A stretch of DNA of 64,000 nt from assembly GCF_003063315.1 (NCBI RefSeq), contig NZ_NERV01000001.1, positions 992,001 to 1,056,000 on the forward strand, given 5' to 3'. Below are positions 28,686 to 38,545 of this stretch, piece after piece. Each line of letters starts with the position of its first letter. The first letter of the stretch is position 1. The notes beneath the pieces were generated by a model. The model searched no databases. It had not been told where the DNA came from and saw only the letters and a program-made list of their open reading frames with translations. This DNA is from Limnohabitans sp. T6-5. Its GTDB lineage: Bacteria > Pseudomonadota > Gammaproteobacteria > Burkholderiales > Burkholderiaceae_C. The translations under genes were made by a program, and so were the position numbers.

Positions 28686-29819
28686 ATGTCTCACCTTCCA
28701 CGCGTGGTCGTCGGCTTGTCCGGCGGCGTCGATTCTGCCGTCACTGCCTACCTGCTCAAGCAGCAGGGTTACGAGGTCATTGGCATCTTCATGAAAAACT
28801 GGGAAGACGACGATGACAGCGAATATTGCTCTTCCAACATCGACTTTGTCGACGCCGCCGCCGTGGCCGATGTGCTGGGCATTGAAATCGAGCACATCAA
28901 CTTCGCCGCCGACTACAAAGACCGCGTGTTTGCCGAATTCCTGCGCGAATACCAGGCCGGGCGCACGCCCAATCCCGACATCCTGTGCAACGCCGAGATC
29001 AAGTTCAAATCTTTTCTGGACCACGCCATGCGCCTGGGGGCAGAAAAGATTGCCACCGGCCACTACTGCCGGGTGCGACGCAATGAACAAACCGGCCGCC
29101 ACGAACTGCTCAAAGGCCTGGACCCGTCCAAGGACCAGAGCTACTTTTTGCACCGCCTGAACCAGGCGCAACTGGCCAAAACCCTGTTCCCGGTGGGCGA
29201 GCTGCACAAGACCGAAGTTCGCCGCATCGCCGAAGAAATCGGTCTGCCCAACGCCAAGAAGAAAGACTCCACGGGGATCTGCTTCATCGGCGAGCGGCCC
29301 TTTCGCGAGTTTTTGAACCGCTACATCAGCAAGGAACCCGGCCCCATCAAGGACCCGACGGGCCGCACCATCGGCCAGCATGTGGGCCTGAGCTTTTACA
29401 CGCTGGGCCAGCGCCAGGGCTTGGGCATTGGCGGCATCAAGGCCAAAGGTGCGCAAAAGGGTGGGGGCGAGCACACGCCCTGGTTTGTGGCCCGCAAGGA
29501 CATCGAGAAAAACACCCTGTGGGTTGTGCAAGGCCACGACCACCCCTGGCTGCTGTCGCCCGCCCTGCTGGCCGATGACGCCAGCTGGTGCGCGGGTGAG
29601 CCGCCAGCGCCCGGCGCCTATGCTGCCAAAACCCGTTACCGCCAGGCCGATGCGCCTTGCCTGCTGGTCGCGGGCGCAGACGGCAGCACCTCACCGGGTT
29701 TTGGTCTGCAGTTTCCCGAAGCCCAATGGGCGGTCACGCCAGGCCAAAGCGCCGTGTTGTACGACGGTGACGTGTGCCTGGGCGGCGGCGTGATCTCTGC
29801 CGCCATCCCCCACGCCTGA
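28686..29819 (+). CDS. mnmA: tRNA 2-thiouridylase MnmA
   Basis: Adds sulfur to U34 of tRNA Glu/Gln/Lys. The 377-residue protein has the PP-loop [13 protein letters not shown] near residue 12. The two catalytic cysteines lie in [12 protein letters not shown] and [12 protein letters not shown], and the C-terminal beta-barrel domain follows. The ATG at 28686 starts [14 protein letters not shown]. It is divergent from the lytic transglycosylase operon and 19 bp before a LysR gene. Confidence 0.97.
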   Translation: MSHLPRVVVGLSGGVDSAVTAYLLKQQGYEVIGIFMKNWEDDDDSEYCSSNIDFVDAAAVADVLGIEIEHINFAADYKDRVFAEFLREYQAGRTPNPDILCNAEIKFKSFLDHAMRLGAEKIATGHYCRVRRNEQTGRHELLKGLDPSKDQSYFLHRLNQAQLAKTLFPVGELHKTEVRRIAEEIGLPNAKKKDSTGICFIGERPFREFLNRYISKEPGPIKDPTGRTIGQHVGLSFYTLGQRQGLGIGGIKAKGAQKGGGEHTPWFVARKDIEKNTLWVVQGHDHPWLLSPALLADDASWCAGEPPAPGAYAAKTRYRQADAPCLLVAGADGSTSPGFGLQFPEAQWAVTPGQSAVLYDGDVCLGGGVISAAIPHA

Positions 29820-29838
29820 GACCGCGCCGGAGCCCGCC

Positions 29839-30744
29839 TTGAAAATCGACTTCGACGGGCTCCAGGCTTTTGTCTGCGTGGCCGAGCTGGGCAGCTTCGT
29901 CAAGGCAGCGCTGCAACTGCACCTGACGCAAACCGCGCTGACCCGCCGCATCCAGAAACTCGAGGGCCTGCTGGACACCCGGCTGCTGGATCGCACCACC
30001 CGCAAGGTGGAACTCACCGCCACCGGGCGCGACTTTTTGCCGCAAGCACGCCACCTGGTGCTGGACGCCACCCGCACACTGACACGTGTGCGCGACAAGG
30101 CGCAGCTGGGCGGCGGGCACTTCACCCTGGCCTGCGTGCCCTCGCTCACTACGCACGTGTTGCCCGAACTCATCCGCGCCTATGCGCAGCAAAGTCCGGG
30201 CAACACGCTGCGGCTGCTCGACGCCTCGTCGCACGATGTGCGCGCTGCCGTGTTGGACGGGCAAGCGGAACTGGGCATCGCCATCAACGGCGAGCAACAC
30301 GCCGAGCTGGAGGAGGTGGCGCTGTTCGAAGACCCGCTGACTCTGTTGTGCCCTACACCGCACACCTTGCAGGCCCGCACCACAGTGAGCTGGACCGACC
30401 TGCAAGGGATCGACCTGATCGTGGTCAGCAGCTTCATGGCCACCCGCATGTTCCTGGACTACCAACTGGCCCAGCGCGGCATCCGCCTGAGTGGGCATTA
30501 CGAAGTACAGCACCACGCCACCGCCATCAACCTGGTGGCCGCAGGCGTGGGCTGCGCCGTCCTGCCGTCATCTACGTTTGAAAACGGTGACCGCCCCAAT
30601 GTGGTCAAGATCCCCTTGACCGGCCCCGTGGTCAAGCGCCGCGTGACCTTGCTGCGCCGCAAGCAGGCCAGCCTGTCGGCTGCAGCAGAGGGGTTTTATC
30701 AATTGAGTTTGCGCCACTTCGGCAAGCGTCGCCGAAAAGATTGA
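29839..30744 (+). CDS. LysR-type transcriptional regulator
   Basis: A 301-residue LTTR. The winged-helix N-terminus is standard (LQAFVCVAELGSFVKAALQL; LTQTALTRRIQKLEGLLDTR), followed by a periplasmic-binding-like effector domain (about 90-295). The start is TTG at 29839, because the conserved N-terminal residues begin there. It lies 94 bp upstream of tcuA in the same direction, so it is a good candidate activator of the tricarballylate genes. The usual T-N11-A operator was not identified with confidence. Confidence 0.9.
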   Translation: MKIDFDGLQAFVCVAELGSFVKAALQLHLTQTALTRRIQKLEGLLDTRLLDRTTRKVELTATGRDFLPQARHLVLDATRTLTRVRDKAQLGGGHFTLACVPSLTTHVLPELIRAYAQQSPGNTLRLLDASSHDVRAAVLDGQAELGIAINGEQHAELEEVALFEDPLTLLCPTPHTLQARTTVSWTDLQGIDLIVVSSFMATRMFLDYQLAQRGIRLSGHYEVQHHATAINLVAAGVGCAVLPSSTFENGDRPNVVKIPLTGPVVKRRVTLLRRKQASLSAAAEGFYQLSLRHFGKRRRKD

Positions 30745-30838
30745 TGCATCAATCGCAATAAATCAGCCAAATATTTCATTTCACAAAAATCCTGCTTTCA
30801 CCGACACTGCGCGCTGACGCGACAAACAAGGACAAGCG

Positions 30839-32236
30839 ATGGGCACCGATGTGCTGGTGATTGGCGGCGGCAACGCCGCCCTGTGCGCGGCCCTGATGGC
30901 CGCAGAGGCTGGCGCCAGCGTGATGCTGCTCGAAGCCGCCCCCCGCGAGTGGCGCGGCGGCAACTCGGGCCACACCCGCAACCTGCGCTGCATGCACGAT
31001 GCCCCGCAAGACGTGCTGGTGGACGCCTACCCCGAAGAAGAATTTTGGCAAGACCTGCTCAAGGTCACCGGCGGCATCACCAACGAAAAACTGGCGCGCC
31101 TGACCATCCGCGCGTCCAGCACCTGCCGCGACTGGATGCGCAAGCATGGCGTGCACTTTCAGCCGCCGCTGTCGGGCGCGCTGCACGTGGCCCGCACCAA
31201 CGCCTTCTTCATGGGCGGGGGCAAGGCCTTGGTCAACGCCTATTACCGCAGCGCCGAAAAACTCGGCGTGCAGATCCGTTACGAGGCACCTGTGGAGCGG
31301 CTGGAGATCGAGAACGGCCGCTTTGTGGCCGCCTGGGTGGGCGATGAGCGCATCACCGCCAAAAGCTGCGTGCTGGCCGCCGGGGGCTTCGAGTCCAACC
31401 GCGAATGGCTGCGCGAGGCCTGGGGCCAAAACGAGCGCGGCGAATGGCCCGCTGACAACTTCTTGATCCGGGGCACCCGCTTCAACCAGGGCGTGCTGCT
31501 CAAGCACATGCTGGCGCAAGGCGCTGACCCCATTGGCGACGCCACACAGGCGCACATGGTGGCGATCGACGCCCGCGCACCGCTGTATGACGGCGGCATC
31601 TGCACCCGCATCGACTGCGTCTCGCTGGGCGTGGTGGTCAACACCGAGGCACGCCGCTTCTACGACGAGGGCGAAGACTTCTGGCCCAAGCGCTACGCCA
31701 TCTGGGGCCGCTTGGTGGCCCAACAACCTGGCCAAACCGCCTATTCGATCATCGACAGCAAGGCCATTGGCCGCTTCATGCCACCCGTGTTTGACGACGT
31801 CAAAGCCAACACCCTGCCTGAGCTTGCCCAAAAAATCGGGCTCGATGTGGACACCTTCATGCAAACCCTGAACGACTACAACGCGGCTTGCCGCCCGGGC
31901 ACCTTTGACCACACCACACTGGACGACTGCCACACCGATGGCGTGACGCCTGCCAAAACCCACTGGGCGCGCACCATCGACTCCGGGCCGTTCTACGCCT
32001 ATGCGTTGCGCCCCGGCGTGACCTTCACCTACCTGGGGCTGGAGACCGACGACACCGCCGCCGTGCGCTTTGGTGGCGTGCCCAGCGACAACCTGTTTGT
32101 CGCGGGCGAGATGATGGCCGGCAATGTGCTGGGCAAGGGCTACACCGCTGGGGTGGGCATGTCGATCGGCACCGCCTTTGGCCGCATCGCGGGCACGCAA
32201 GCGGCGCAAGCCGCATTGGCAGGAGCCCAACCATGA
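30839..32236 (+). CDS. tcuA: FAD-dependent tricarballylate dehydrogenase TcuA
   Basis: Oxidises tricarballylate (a citrate analogue) to cis-aconitate, which then enters the TCA cycle. The 465-residue flavoprotein begins with the FAD-binding motif [20 protein letters not shown]. It contains the fumarate-reductase-type active-site stretch [12 protein letters not shown] and ends with the flavin-binding [17 protein letters not shown]. Family position and linkage to tcuB, whose start overlaps its stop (ATGA), make the call firm. The substrate could also be a related tricarboxylate. Confidence 0.93.
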   Translation: MGTDVLVIGGGNAALCAALMAAEAGASVMLLEAAPREWRGGNSGHTRNLRCMHDAPQDVLVDAYPEEEFWQDLLKVTGGITNEKLARLTIRASSTCRDWMRKHGVHFQPPLSGALHVARTNAFFMGGGKALVNAYYRSAEKLGVQIRYEAPVERLEIENGRFVAAWVGDERITAKSCVLAAGGFESNREWLREAWGQNERGEWPADNFLIRGTRFNQGVLLKHMLAQGADPIGDATQAHMVAIDARAPLYDGGICTRIDCVSLGVVVNTEARRFYDEGEDFWPKRYAIWGRLVAQQPGQTAYSIIDSKAIGRFMPPVFDDVKANTLPELAQKIGLDVDTFMQTLNDYNAACRPGTFDHTTLDDCHTDGVTPAKTHWARTIDSGPFYAYALRPGVTFTYLGLETDDTAAVRFGGVPSDNLFVAGEMMAGNVLGKGYTAGVGMSIGTAFGRIAGTQAAQAALAGAQP

Positions 32237-33393
32237 GCTCGCTGCAACAACTCACGCAAGAGGCCAAGGCCCTCGCCAACGGCCAATGGGTGCCCACAGA
32301 AGCCGAGAGCGAAACCGCGCGCCAGCTGCAAATTTGCAATGCCTGCCGCTACTGCGAAGGCTTTTGCGCCGTGTTTCCGGCCATGACACGCCGCCTCTCG
32401 TTCGGGCAAGCCGACATCCATTTCATGGCCAACCTGTGCCACAACTGCGGCGCCTGCCTGCACGCCTGCCAGTACGCCCCGCCCCACGACTTTGCTGTCA
32501 ACATCCCCAAAGCCATGGCGCAGGTTCGCGGCCAAACCTACGCACATTACGCCTGGCCCGCCCCGCTGGGCCAGCTGTACCAGCGCAATGGCTTGACGCT
32601 GAGCTTGGCGCTGGCTGCCGGTCTGGCGCTGTTCCTGTGGCTGGCGCAGCGGAGCGCATCGGCCGGTCCCATCGAGAATTTTTACAGCATCTTCCCGCAC
32701 AACTTGCTGGTGAGCCTGTTCGCACCGGTGTTCCTGTTCGCAGTGCTGGCCCTGTCGCTGGGCGTGCGCCGCTTCTGGCAAGACATCACCCCGGCCACCA
32801 GCGGTGCAGCGCTCACCCCGCCCGCGGCAGCCGAAGCCACACACGATGTGCTGCGCCTGAAATACCTGGACGGCGGTCACGGCGAGGGCTGCAACAACGA
32901 AGACGATGCTTTCTCGCAGGCTCGCCGACGCGCCCACCACCTGACCTTCTACGGCTTCCTGCTCTGCTTTGCAGCCACCAGCGTGGCCACGCTCTACCAC
33001 TATGCGCTGAACCTGCCCGCGCCTTATGACCTGCCCAGCTTGCCCAAACTGCTGGGCGTGGTGGGTGGCGTCAGTTTGACTTTGGGCACAGCGGGCCTGT
33101 TCAAGCTCAAGCTGCAGCGCCACCCCGAGCAAGGCGACGCCGCGCAAAAACCCATGGACCTGGGCTTCATCGCGCTGCTGTTCCTGATCAGCGTGAGCGG
33201 GCTGGGCCTTTGGCTGGCACGCGGTCACGCATCCATGCCCACCTGGCTGGCCGTGCACCTGGGTGCGGTGATGGCCTTGTTCACCACCTTGCCGTACAAC
33301 AAATTCGCCCACGGCATTTTCCGCACCGCATCGCTGCTGCGCCATGCCGTCGAAAAACGCCAACCCAACCCCATCGGGCTGGGCAGTGATTGA
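32233..33393 (+). CDS. tcuB: TcuB, membrane iron-sulfur electron acceptor for TcuA
   Basis: Re-oxidises the TcuA flavin and passes electrons to the membrane. The 386-residue protein has an N-terminal ferredoxin-like part with two 4Fe-4S-type cysteine sets ([12 protein letters not shown] and [11 protein letters not shown]), then about six membrane helices. The conserved [20 protein letters not shown] and a C-terminal [20 protein letters not shown] are present. It overlaps tcuA. Together they form the complete tricarballylate oxidation pair. Confidence 0.93.
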   Translation: MSSLQQLTQEAKALANGQWVPTEAESETARQLQICNACRYCEGFCAVFPAMTRRLSFGQADIHFMANLCHNCGACLHACQYAPPHDFAVNIPKAMAQVRGQTYAHYAWPAPLGQLYQRNGLTLSLALAAGLALFLWLAQRSASAGPIENFYSIFPHNLLVSLFAPVFLFAVLALSLGVRRFWQDITPATSGAALTPPAAAEATHDVLRLKYLDGGHGEGCNNEDDAFSQARRRAHHLTFYGFLLCFAATSVATLYHYALNLPAPYDLPSLPKLLGVVGGVSLTLGTAGLFKLKLQRHPEQGDAAQKPMDLGFIALLFLISVSGLGLWLARGHASMPTWLAVHLGAVMALFTTLPYNKFAHGIFRTASLLRHAVEKRQPNPIGLGSD

Positions 33394-33410
33394 CCCCTGA
33401 GGAGACTTCC

Positions 33411-34385
33411 ATGAACAAACGCAACACCCTGCAAGCCATCGCCTGCGCCGCACTGGCCTGTATCGGCCTGAATGCTTTGGCGCAAACCTTCCCACCCAAG
33501 AAAACCATCACCATGGTCGTCGGCTTTGCCGCCGGCGGCGCAGCCGATACCGGTGCGCGCATCATCGCCAAAAAGCTCGGCGAGAACATTGGCGCATCGG
33601 TCGTGATCGACAACAAGCCCGGCGCGGGCGGCAACATCGCCCACCAGTTCACCGCACAGGGCCCGGCCGACGGCAGTGTGATCCTGTTCGGCTCGGTCGG
33701 TCCACTGACCATTGCGCCGCACATGATGAAGCTGCCCTATGACCCCGTCAAAGACCTCTCGCCCATCACCATGGGCGTGAACTTCCCCAATGTGCTGGTG
33801 GTCGGCGCACACACCGGCATCAAATCCTTTGCAGAATTTGTCGCCTACGCCAAAAAGAACCCGGGCAAGCTCGACTTCGCATCGACCGGCGCGGGCTCCG
33901 CATCGCACCTGGCCGGTGAATTGCTCAACGACATGGCCAACATCGACACCGTGCACGTGCCCTACAAAGGCGGCGCACCTGCCATGCAGGACCTGATCGG
34001 CGGCCGCGTGGCAGCCTATTACTCCACCCTGTCCACATCATTGCCCCACATCGAAAGCGGCAAACTGATCCCCCTGGCCAGCACAGGCACCATGCGACTG
34101 AATGCGCTGCCCAAAATCCCGACGATTGCCGAGTCCGGCTACCCCGGTTTTTCCGCCACCAACTGGTACGCCTTTGTGGCCTCTTCCAAGGTACCCGCAC
34201 CCATGCTGGACCGCTGGAACACTGAGCTGGTCAAAGTGCTCAAGAGCCCCGACGTGGTCGAGCAACTCAACAGCCACGGCCTGACACCCCAGCCCAGCAC
34301 ACGCGACGAGTTTGCCAAGTACATGGCCAAGGAAACCGCCACCTGGGGTCGCGTGATCCGTGAGCGCAAGATCACCGCCGAATAA
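33411..34385 (+). CDS. Bug-family (TctC-like) tricarboxylate binding protein
   Basis: A periplasmic substrate-binding receptor of the tripartite tricarboxylate transporter type. The 324 residues start MNKRNTLQAIACAALAC with a Sec signal. The Bug domain shows TITMVVGFAAGGAADTGARI and the VVIDNKPGAGGNIAHQF signature. A GGAG box precedes the ATG at 33411. It follows tcuB by 17 bp. No TctA or TctB membrane subunits are in the window, so it either uses a distant permease or acts as a sensor. Confidence 0.9.
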   Translation: MNKRNTLQAIACAALACIGLNALAQTFPPKKTITMVVGFAAGGAADTGARIIAKKLGENIGASVVIDNKPGAGGNIAHQFTAQGPADGSVILFGSVGPLTIAPHMMKLPYDPVKDLSPITMGVNFPNVLVVGAHTGIKSFAEFVAYAKKNPGKLDFASTGAGSASHLAGELLNDMANIDTVHVPYKGGAPAMQDLIGGRVAAYYSTLSTSLPHIESGKLIPLASTGTMRLNALPKIPTIAESGYPGFSATNWYAFVASSKVPAPMLDRWNTELVKVLKSPDVVEQLNSHGLTPQPSTRDEFAKYMAKETATWGRVIRERKITAE

Positions 34386-34407
34386 AACAACACCCAGGAG
34401 ACACACC

Positions 34408-35208
34408 TTGAAATTTTTGAAGACACTCACCCGCCGCAACTTGCTCGCCAGCGCCTTGCTGGCCTTCGCGTCCTTGGCAGCACAGACTGCAGCGTATTCG
34501 GCTGAAATCCACGTCGTCACCTCCGGCGCTTTCACCGAGGCCTACAAAAAGCTGGTGCCCATCTACGAAGCCGCCAGCGGCCACAAGGTCATCAGCGCAT
34601 ATGGGGCATCCATTGGCAATGCACCCGACTCGATCCCCAGCCGCTTTGCCCGCGGCGAGAAGTTCGACCTGGTGATCCTGTCGGAAGGCGGCCTGGAAGC
34701 CCTGATGAAAGACGGCAAGCTCGTGGTTGGCAGCCGTGTGGACCTGGCCCGCTCGCAAATCGGTGTGGCGGTGCGCAAGGGCACGCCCAAGCCCGACATC
34801 AGCACCGTCGAAGCGCTCAAACAAACGCTGCTGAATGCCAAGTCGGTGGCCTACTCGGCCAGCGCCAGCGGCACCTACCTCTCGACCGAGATGTTCCCCA
34901 AGCTGGGCATTGCCGAGCAAATGCAAAAGACCGCTAAAAAGATCATGAGCGAGCGCGTGGGCGCTGTGGTGGCGCGCGGCGATGCCGAGCTGGGCTTTCA
35001 GCAGGTGAGCGAGCTGATCTATTTCAAAGAACTCGACTTCGTGGGCACCCTACCCGACGCCGTGCAGCAGACCATCTTCTTCTCGTCGGCGCTGGTGCAA
35101 GGCGCTCAGCAGCAAGAAGCCGCCAAACATCTGGTGCGCTTTTTCACATCGCCTGCGGTGGCCGAGATTGTGCGCGGCACAGGCCTGGACCCTGCCGCCA
35201 AACCCTGA
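34408..35208 (+). CDS. Periplasmic substrate-binding protein, ModA-like fold
   Basis: A 266-residue secreted type 2 periplasmic binding protein. The start is TTG at 34408, preceded by CAGGAG, giving the signal peptide MKFLKTLTRRNLLASALLAF cut near AYSAEIHV. The mature part resembles molybdate/small-anion binding proteins (GAFTEAYKKLVPIYEAASG; SVAYSASASGTYLSTEMF; RFFTSPAVAEIV). No ABC permease or ATPase is adjacent; it ends the tcu run. Its ligand is therefore unknown, possibly a carboxylate rather than molybdate. Confidence 0.82.
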   Translation: MKFLKTLTRRNLLASALLAFASLAAQTAAYSAEIHVVTSGAFTEAYKKLVPIYEAASGHKVISAYGASIGNAPDSIPSRFARGEKFDLVILSEGGLEALMKDGKLVVGSRVDLARSQIGVAVRKGTPKPDISTVEALKQTLLNAKSVAYSASASGTYLSTEMFPKLGIAEQMQKTAKKIMSERVGAVVARGDAELGFQQVSELIYFKELDFVGTLPDAVQQTIFFSSALVQGAQQQEAAKHLVRFFTSPAVAEIVRGTGLDPAAKP

Positions 35209-35221
35209 ATGAAAACGACTT

Positions 35222-35299
35222 GCAGGTCGGCGGCTTCAGCCCCGACATGGGCCTGCGCCAAGTCCAGCAATCGTCGGACCTGAAGGCACCGACCTACGG
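35222..35299. repeat. Pair of GTAG-type REP hairpins
   Basis: A left arm GCAGGTCGG-C-GGC-TTCA-GCC-CCGAC and an inverted right arm GTCGG-ACC-TGAA-GGC-A-CCGACCTACGG lie between the convergent SBP and DUF3422 genes. Same TTCA/TGAA loop type as the 23.8-kb set. Confidence 0.85.
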
Positions 35300-35318
35300 G
35301 GGTGACCATTCGGTGGCA

Positions 35319-36650
35319 TCACCCCTGGCTGTGAATGCGGGCGTGAATGCGTTGGACGGTCTTCCATACCCCCAACAGCACGATCGGAATCGACAGGCCC
35401 GCCGCCATTTCAGGGTTCATCGGCAGGCCCAGTTTGTTCAGAGCCTTGGCGCCATACAGCACCAGACTCACCACGTAGTAGCTGATGGCCGCGATCGACA
35501 GGCCTTCCACCGTGGACTGCAGGCGCAGTTGCAGGTCTTGCCCCCGGGTGAGCTTTTCGAGCAGCTGCTGGTTTTGCGATTCGGTGGCGATGTCCACCCG
35601 CGTACGCAGCAAGGCACTGGCGCGTGCCACACGCTCTGACAACGCCGCCAGGCGCTGCGAAGTGGCTACCACCGTGGCCATGGCGGGTGACAAGCGCCGC
35701 TGCATGAACTCCCCCACCGTTTGCGTGCCGGCCAAGGGGCGTTCGCGCAACTCGGCAATGCGCTCACCCACAAGCCGGTCGTACGCCCGCGTGGCCGAAA
35801 ACCGATAACCGTGCTCAGCCGTGGCGCGCTCGACCCGTGCAGCCAGCCCCACCAGATCATCCAGCAGCGACTGGTCGCCGTCCTGCTTGCGCTCCAGCCG
35901 CGCCGTGATGTCGGCGAGCTGCGCCTCGGCCTGAGCCAGCACGGGCGACAGGTGCTTGGCCACAGGCAGCCCGCGCAGCGCCATCAGGCGGTAGGTTTCC
36001 AGCTCCAGCACACGCTGAGAAATGCGCCCCGCACGGCCTTCAGGTGTGTCGGCAGGGGCCAGCACCAGCATGCGCTCAAAACCGTCTTCGCCAATGCGGA
36101 AATGTGTCAGCAAACAAGAGTGCGATTGCCCTTCGCTGGTGTTGCCCATGCGCGAGCCGATGATCGCGCCCGCGCCCAGCCAGGCCTGGGCCTTGTTCAG
36201 CAGATCCGCATCTTGCATGCCCTCGGGCAGCATGGCCAGCTGGATGGCGGCCACCGTTTGCCCCGGAATGCCGCGCAGCCACTCGGTCCCCACCGCCACA
36301 TGGGGCGCCAGCTCAGGCAGCGTGGCCCCCCACTGCGCGTGGACGGGTAAGGCCTGAACAATGGAATAGCGGGTGAACTCGGTGTGCCGCTCCCACTTGA
36401 CCGTGTAGCCATCGCAGCGCAGGCGCAAAAAGTTGCCGCCCAGCTTGTCCAAGTTCAAATCGGCATGCCCGGGCAAGCGGCACAAATGCTGCCATTCCTG
36501 CTCGCGGCTGATGCCTGCATTGAGCACCGCCACATACACAATCAGCGCGGGCAAACGCACCCGCGCTGAAGGGCGGGCATGGATTTCGTTGTGCAGGGTA
36601 CGGCGCTGGGCGTCGTCCAGCGGCAAATAACGCGAAGTGATTTCGTTCAT
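35319..36650 (-). CDS. DUF3422 family membrane protein
   Basis: A 443-residue protein of a conserved but uncharacterised family (DUF3422). It has a soluble N-domain (LPLDDAQRRTLHNEIHARPS; GNFLRLRCDGYTVKWERHTE), a long helical coiled region (about 240-360, Ala/Leu/Arg rich) and two C-terminal membrane helices (GLSIAAISYYVVSLVLYG and EMAAGLSIPIVLLGVWKT). The start MNEITSRYLP at 36650 fits the family. No function is known to me. Confidence 0.85.
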   Translation of the reverse strand: MNEITSRYLPLDDAQRRTLHNEIHARPSARVRLPALIVYVAVLNAGISREQEWQHLCRLPGHADLNLDKLGGNFLRLRCDGYTVKWERHTEFTRYSIVQALPVHAQWGATLPELAPHVAVGTEWLRGIPGQTVAAIQLAMLPEGMQDADLLNKAQAWLGAGAIIGSRMGNTSEGQSHSCLLTHFRIGEDGFERMLVLAPADTPEGRAGRISQRVLELETYRLMALRGLPVAKHLSPVLAQAEAQLADITARLERKQDGDQSLLDDLVGLAARVERATAEHGYRFSATRAYDRLVGERIAELRERPLAGTQTVGEFMQRRLSPAMATVVATSQRLAALSERVARASALLRTRVDIATESQNQQLLEKLTRGQDLQLRLQSTVEGLSIAAISYYVVSLVLYGAKALNKLGLPMNPEMAAGLSIPIVLLGVWKTVQRIHARIHSQG

Positions 36651-36721
36651 GGGAACATTTTGGCGCAAGTGCGCGAAGCCACGCTTTGCCTGAAACAGGA
36701 GACTGAGCTGGAGCGAGCAAC

Positions 36722-36789
36722 GTCGGACTCTTCGAGTACCGACCTACAACATACCCTCTCCGTAGGTCGGTACTCGAAGGGTCCGACAT
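36722..36789. repeat. Pair of REP hairpins, TTC/GAA loop type
   Basis: GTCGG-ACTC-TTC-GAGT-A-CCGACCTAC and, after about 15 bp, GTAGGTCGG-T-ACTC-GAA-GGGT-CCGAC point toward each other. They use the same loop type as the tandem array at 3.6 kb, but in reversed order. They lie between the SLAC1-type gene and DUF3422. Confidence 0.85.
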
Positions 36790-36818
36790 TTGCCTATCTC
36801 CTTAACCGGCTGCGCAGG

Positions 36819-37817
36819 TCAAGCCGATGACGCAACCGGCGCCGCTTCAGCTTGCAGCAACTGCCCCTGCCACAGGCCCCGAAGGGTCCACCACAGCAGC
36901 AAAGCGATCACCAAACTCACACACGTGAGCCAAGCCAATGCCAGCGCCTGAAGCCAGGGCACATCAGGCACCAGGCGCAGCGACAAGGCGGCAAAGCCGG
37001 ACAAGGGGAATGACATGCCCCAGAACGCGACACCAAAGGGCTGGCTGATGCTGCGGCGAAACACGGTCAGCGACAGGAGTGTGAAAAACAGGGCCACCCC
37101 CCAGGCCATCTGCACCAGCAGCAGGGGCGCACCCAGCAAGCCGCCCGACAAGCCCACCAGCGCGGGGGGCGCGATGGTGATGAAGGTGGTGGCCAGCAGG
37201 CGCTCAGGCCACAGGCCGACCATGCCAATGCGCACCAGCACGAGGGTCAGCGCCACCGGCCACAGCAGCAGCGCCACCCCGAACTGGGCGGCAGACCAGA
37301 CCTCGTGGCCCAGGGCCACCCCGGCCAGCGGTGGCAGCACATTGCCCACGACCGGGATGAACAAGGCAGGTGTCATGGCGGGCCAAAATGCGGCCGCTGA
37401 GCGCCCGGCATGCAACCAGCGCTGCACCACCCAGACAGTGGCCAAGAGCAAGGTGGCCGAGCCGAACATCCACACAGCATCGGCCAGCGCACTGGGGCCC
37501 AACAGGGTGACCATCACCGTGGCCACCAGCACAAAGGAAGTGGGCACCGCCGCCACAAACACATGACGCACCGGATGCGCCAGGTCTTCGCGCACCGCTG
37601 CGGCGTAGTGCAGCACACGCCAGCCGGTGGCCAGCAGCAGCACCCCAAAAATCACGCTCGCCAAAGCACCTATGCCCAGCGACACCCTGAAGGCCAGTTC
37701 ACCCAGCAAGGGCGTTGCACGCTGCCAGGCCAGCGACAAGCCGCACAAACCCAGCACCATGGAAAACCACCCCAAAACCAGATGTTGCACAGAAGAAGGG
37801 TTGGGGGTCTGGCTCAT
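36819..37817 (-). CDS. SLAC1/TDT family anion channel or transporter
   Basis: A 332-residue membrane protein with about ten helices. It belongs to the tellurite-resistance/dicarboxylate transporter superfamily, which includes TehA, SLAC1 channels, yeast sulfite pump Ssu1 and malate transporters. Typical features include LGWFSMVLGLCGLSLAWQRA at the N-terminus and GVAFWGMSFPLSGFAALSL near the end. It is the last gene of the RND-DUF2892-OsmC operon (27-bp gap after osmC). Substrate unproven; sulfite or another anion is plausible. Confidence 0.88.
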   Translation of the reverse strand: MSQTPNPSSVQHLVLGWFSMVLGLCGLSLAWQRATPLLGELAFRVSLGIGALASVIFGVLLLATGWRVLHYAAAVREDLAHPVRHVFVAAVPTSFVLVATVMVTLLGPSALADAVWMFGSATLLLATVWVVQRWLHAGRSAAAFWPAMTPALFIPVVGNVLPPLAGVALGHEVWSAAQFGVALLLWPVALTLVLVRIGMVGLWPERLLATTFITIAPPALVGLSGGLLGAPLLLVQMAWGVALFFTLLSLTVFRRSISQPFGVAFWGMSFPLSGFAALSLRLVPDVPWLQALALAWLTCVSLVIALLLWWTLRGLWQGQLLQAEAAPVASSA

Positions 37818-37844
37818 GTGAAAGTGTGGGAAAGGTGAGAGGTT

Positions 37845-38291
37845 CTATTTCAGGATGTGGCCCTGACTGTCCAAGACCTGGATTGTGACCGGAATGCCCT
37901 GCCCGACGCTCTGCGTCACGGTGCAATAGGTCTCGAAGGTGTCCAGCACCCGGTCCAGATGTTCCAGGCTGTCGGCAGGCACACCAAATGTCAGCACGGC
38001 ATGCATGCCCAGCACGCGCAGGCGCTTGTCGGCGTTGCGGCCTACCTCACTCGTGACCACGCAGTGGATCGGCTCGGGCGCCTGATTGAACTTGCGCAGC
38101 GCAAACAGCAGTGAATCCGACAGGCAGTTGCCCACGGCTGCACTGAGCAGCTGCACAGGCGATGGCCCCAGGCCTGTGCCCAGTGGCGCGGGCTCGTCAC
38201 TGGTGAGCATGGGCACGTCGCCGCCAAAGGCGATGTCAAAGCGGTAGTCGTGCTGCTGAATCAGGCGGACCTGAATGGATTTTTCGCTCAT
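37845..38291 (-). CDS. OsmC family peroxiredoxin-like protein
   Basis: A 148-residue OsmC/Ohr-type protein. Both redox cysteines are present: GNCLSDSLL (about residue 58) and FETYCTVTQSVGQGIPV (about 125). Family members reduce organic hydroperoxides or persulfides. It lies 4 bp after DUF2892 and 27 bp before the SLAC1 gene, all on one transcript. Confidence 0.88.
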   Translation of the reverse strand: MSEKSIQVRLIQQHDYRFDIAFGGDVPMLTSDEPAPLGTGLGPSPVQLLSAAVGNCLSDSLLFALRKFNQAPEPIHCVVTSEVGRNADKRLRVLGMHAVLTFGVPADSLEHLDRVLDTFETYCTVTQSVGQGIPVTIQVLDSQGHILK

Positions 38292-38295
38292 GGTT

Positions 38296-38526
38296 TCAGC
38301 AGCATTTGCTGCCGCATGCGGCCTGGTCTTTCACGCCCAGCTTGCGCAAGATGAGGCCCATGGGGCAGAAATTGGTGAAGCCGAACTGAAACAGGTTCAG
38401 ACCCACAAAGGCGGTGAAGGCCAAACACCATTTGTTCACAAACACGGGGCTGCCTTCGACGCCCAGCGCGAGCGAAACCATGATGAACAGGCCAGCAAAA
38501 ATTCGGATGTAACGTTCTACAGTCAT
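38296..38526 (-). CDS. DUF2892 (YgaP-type) small membrane protein
   Basis: A 76-residue, two-helix protein (MTVERYIRIFAGLFIMVSLA ... LNLFQFGFTNFCPMGLILRK) of the DUF2892 family, the membrane part of the YgaP sulfurtransferase. It has the FTNFCP motif and a cysteine-rich end (AACGSKCC) but lacks the rhodanese domain. It sits between the RND pump and osmC. Confidence 0.88.
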   Translation of the reverse strand: MTVERYIRIFAGLFIMVSLALGVEGSPVFVNKWCLAFTAFVGLNLFQFGFTNFCPMGLILRKLGVKDQAACGSKCC

Positions 38527-38545
38527 GCTTTTCTCCAGTTAAAAA

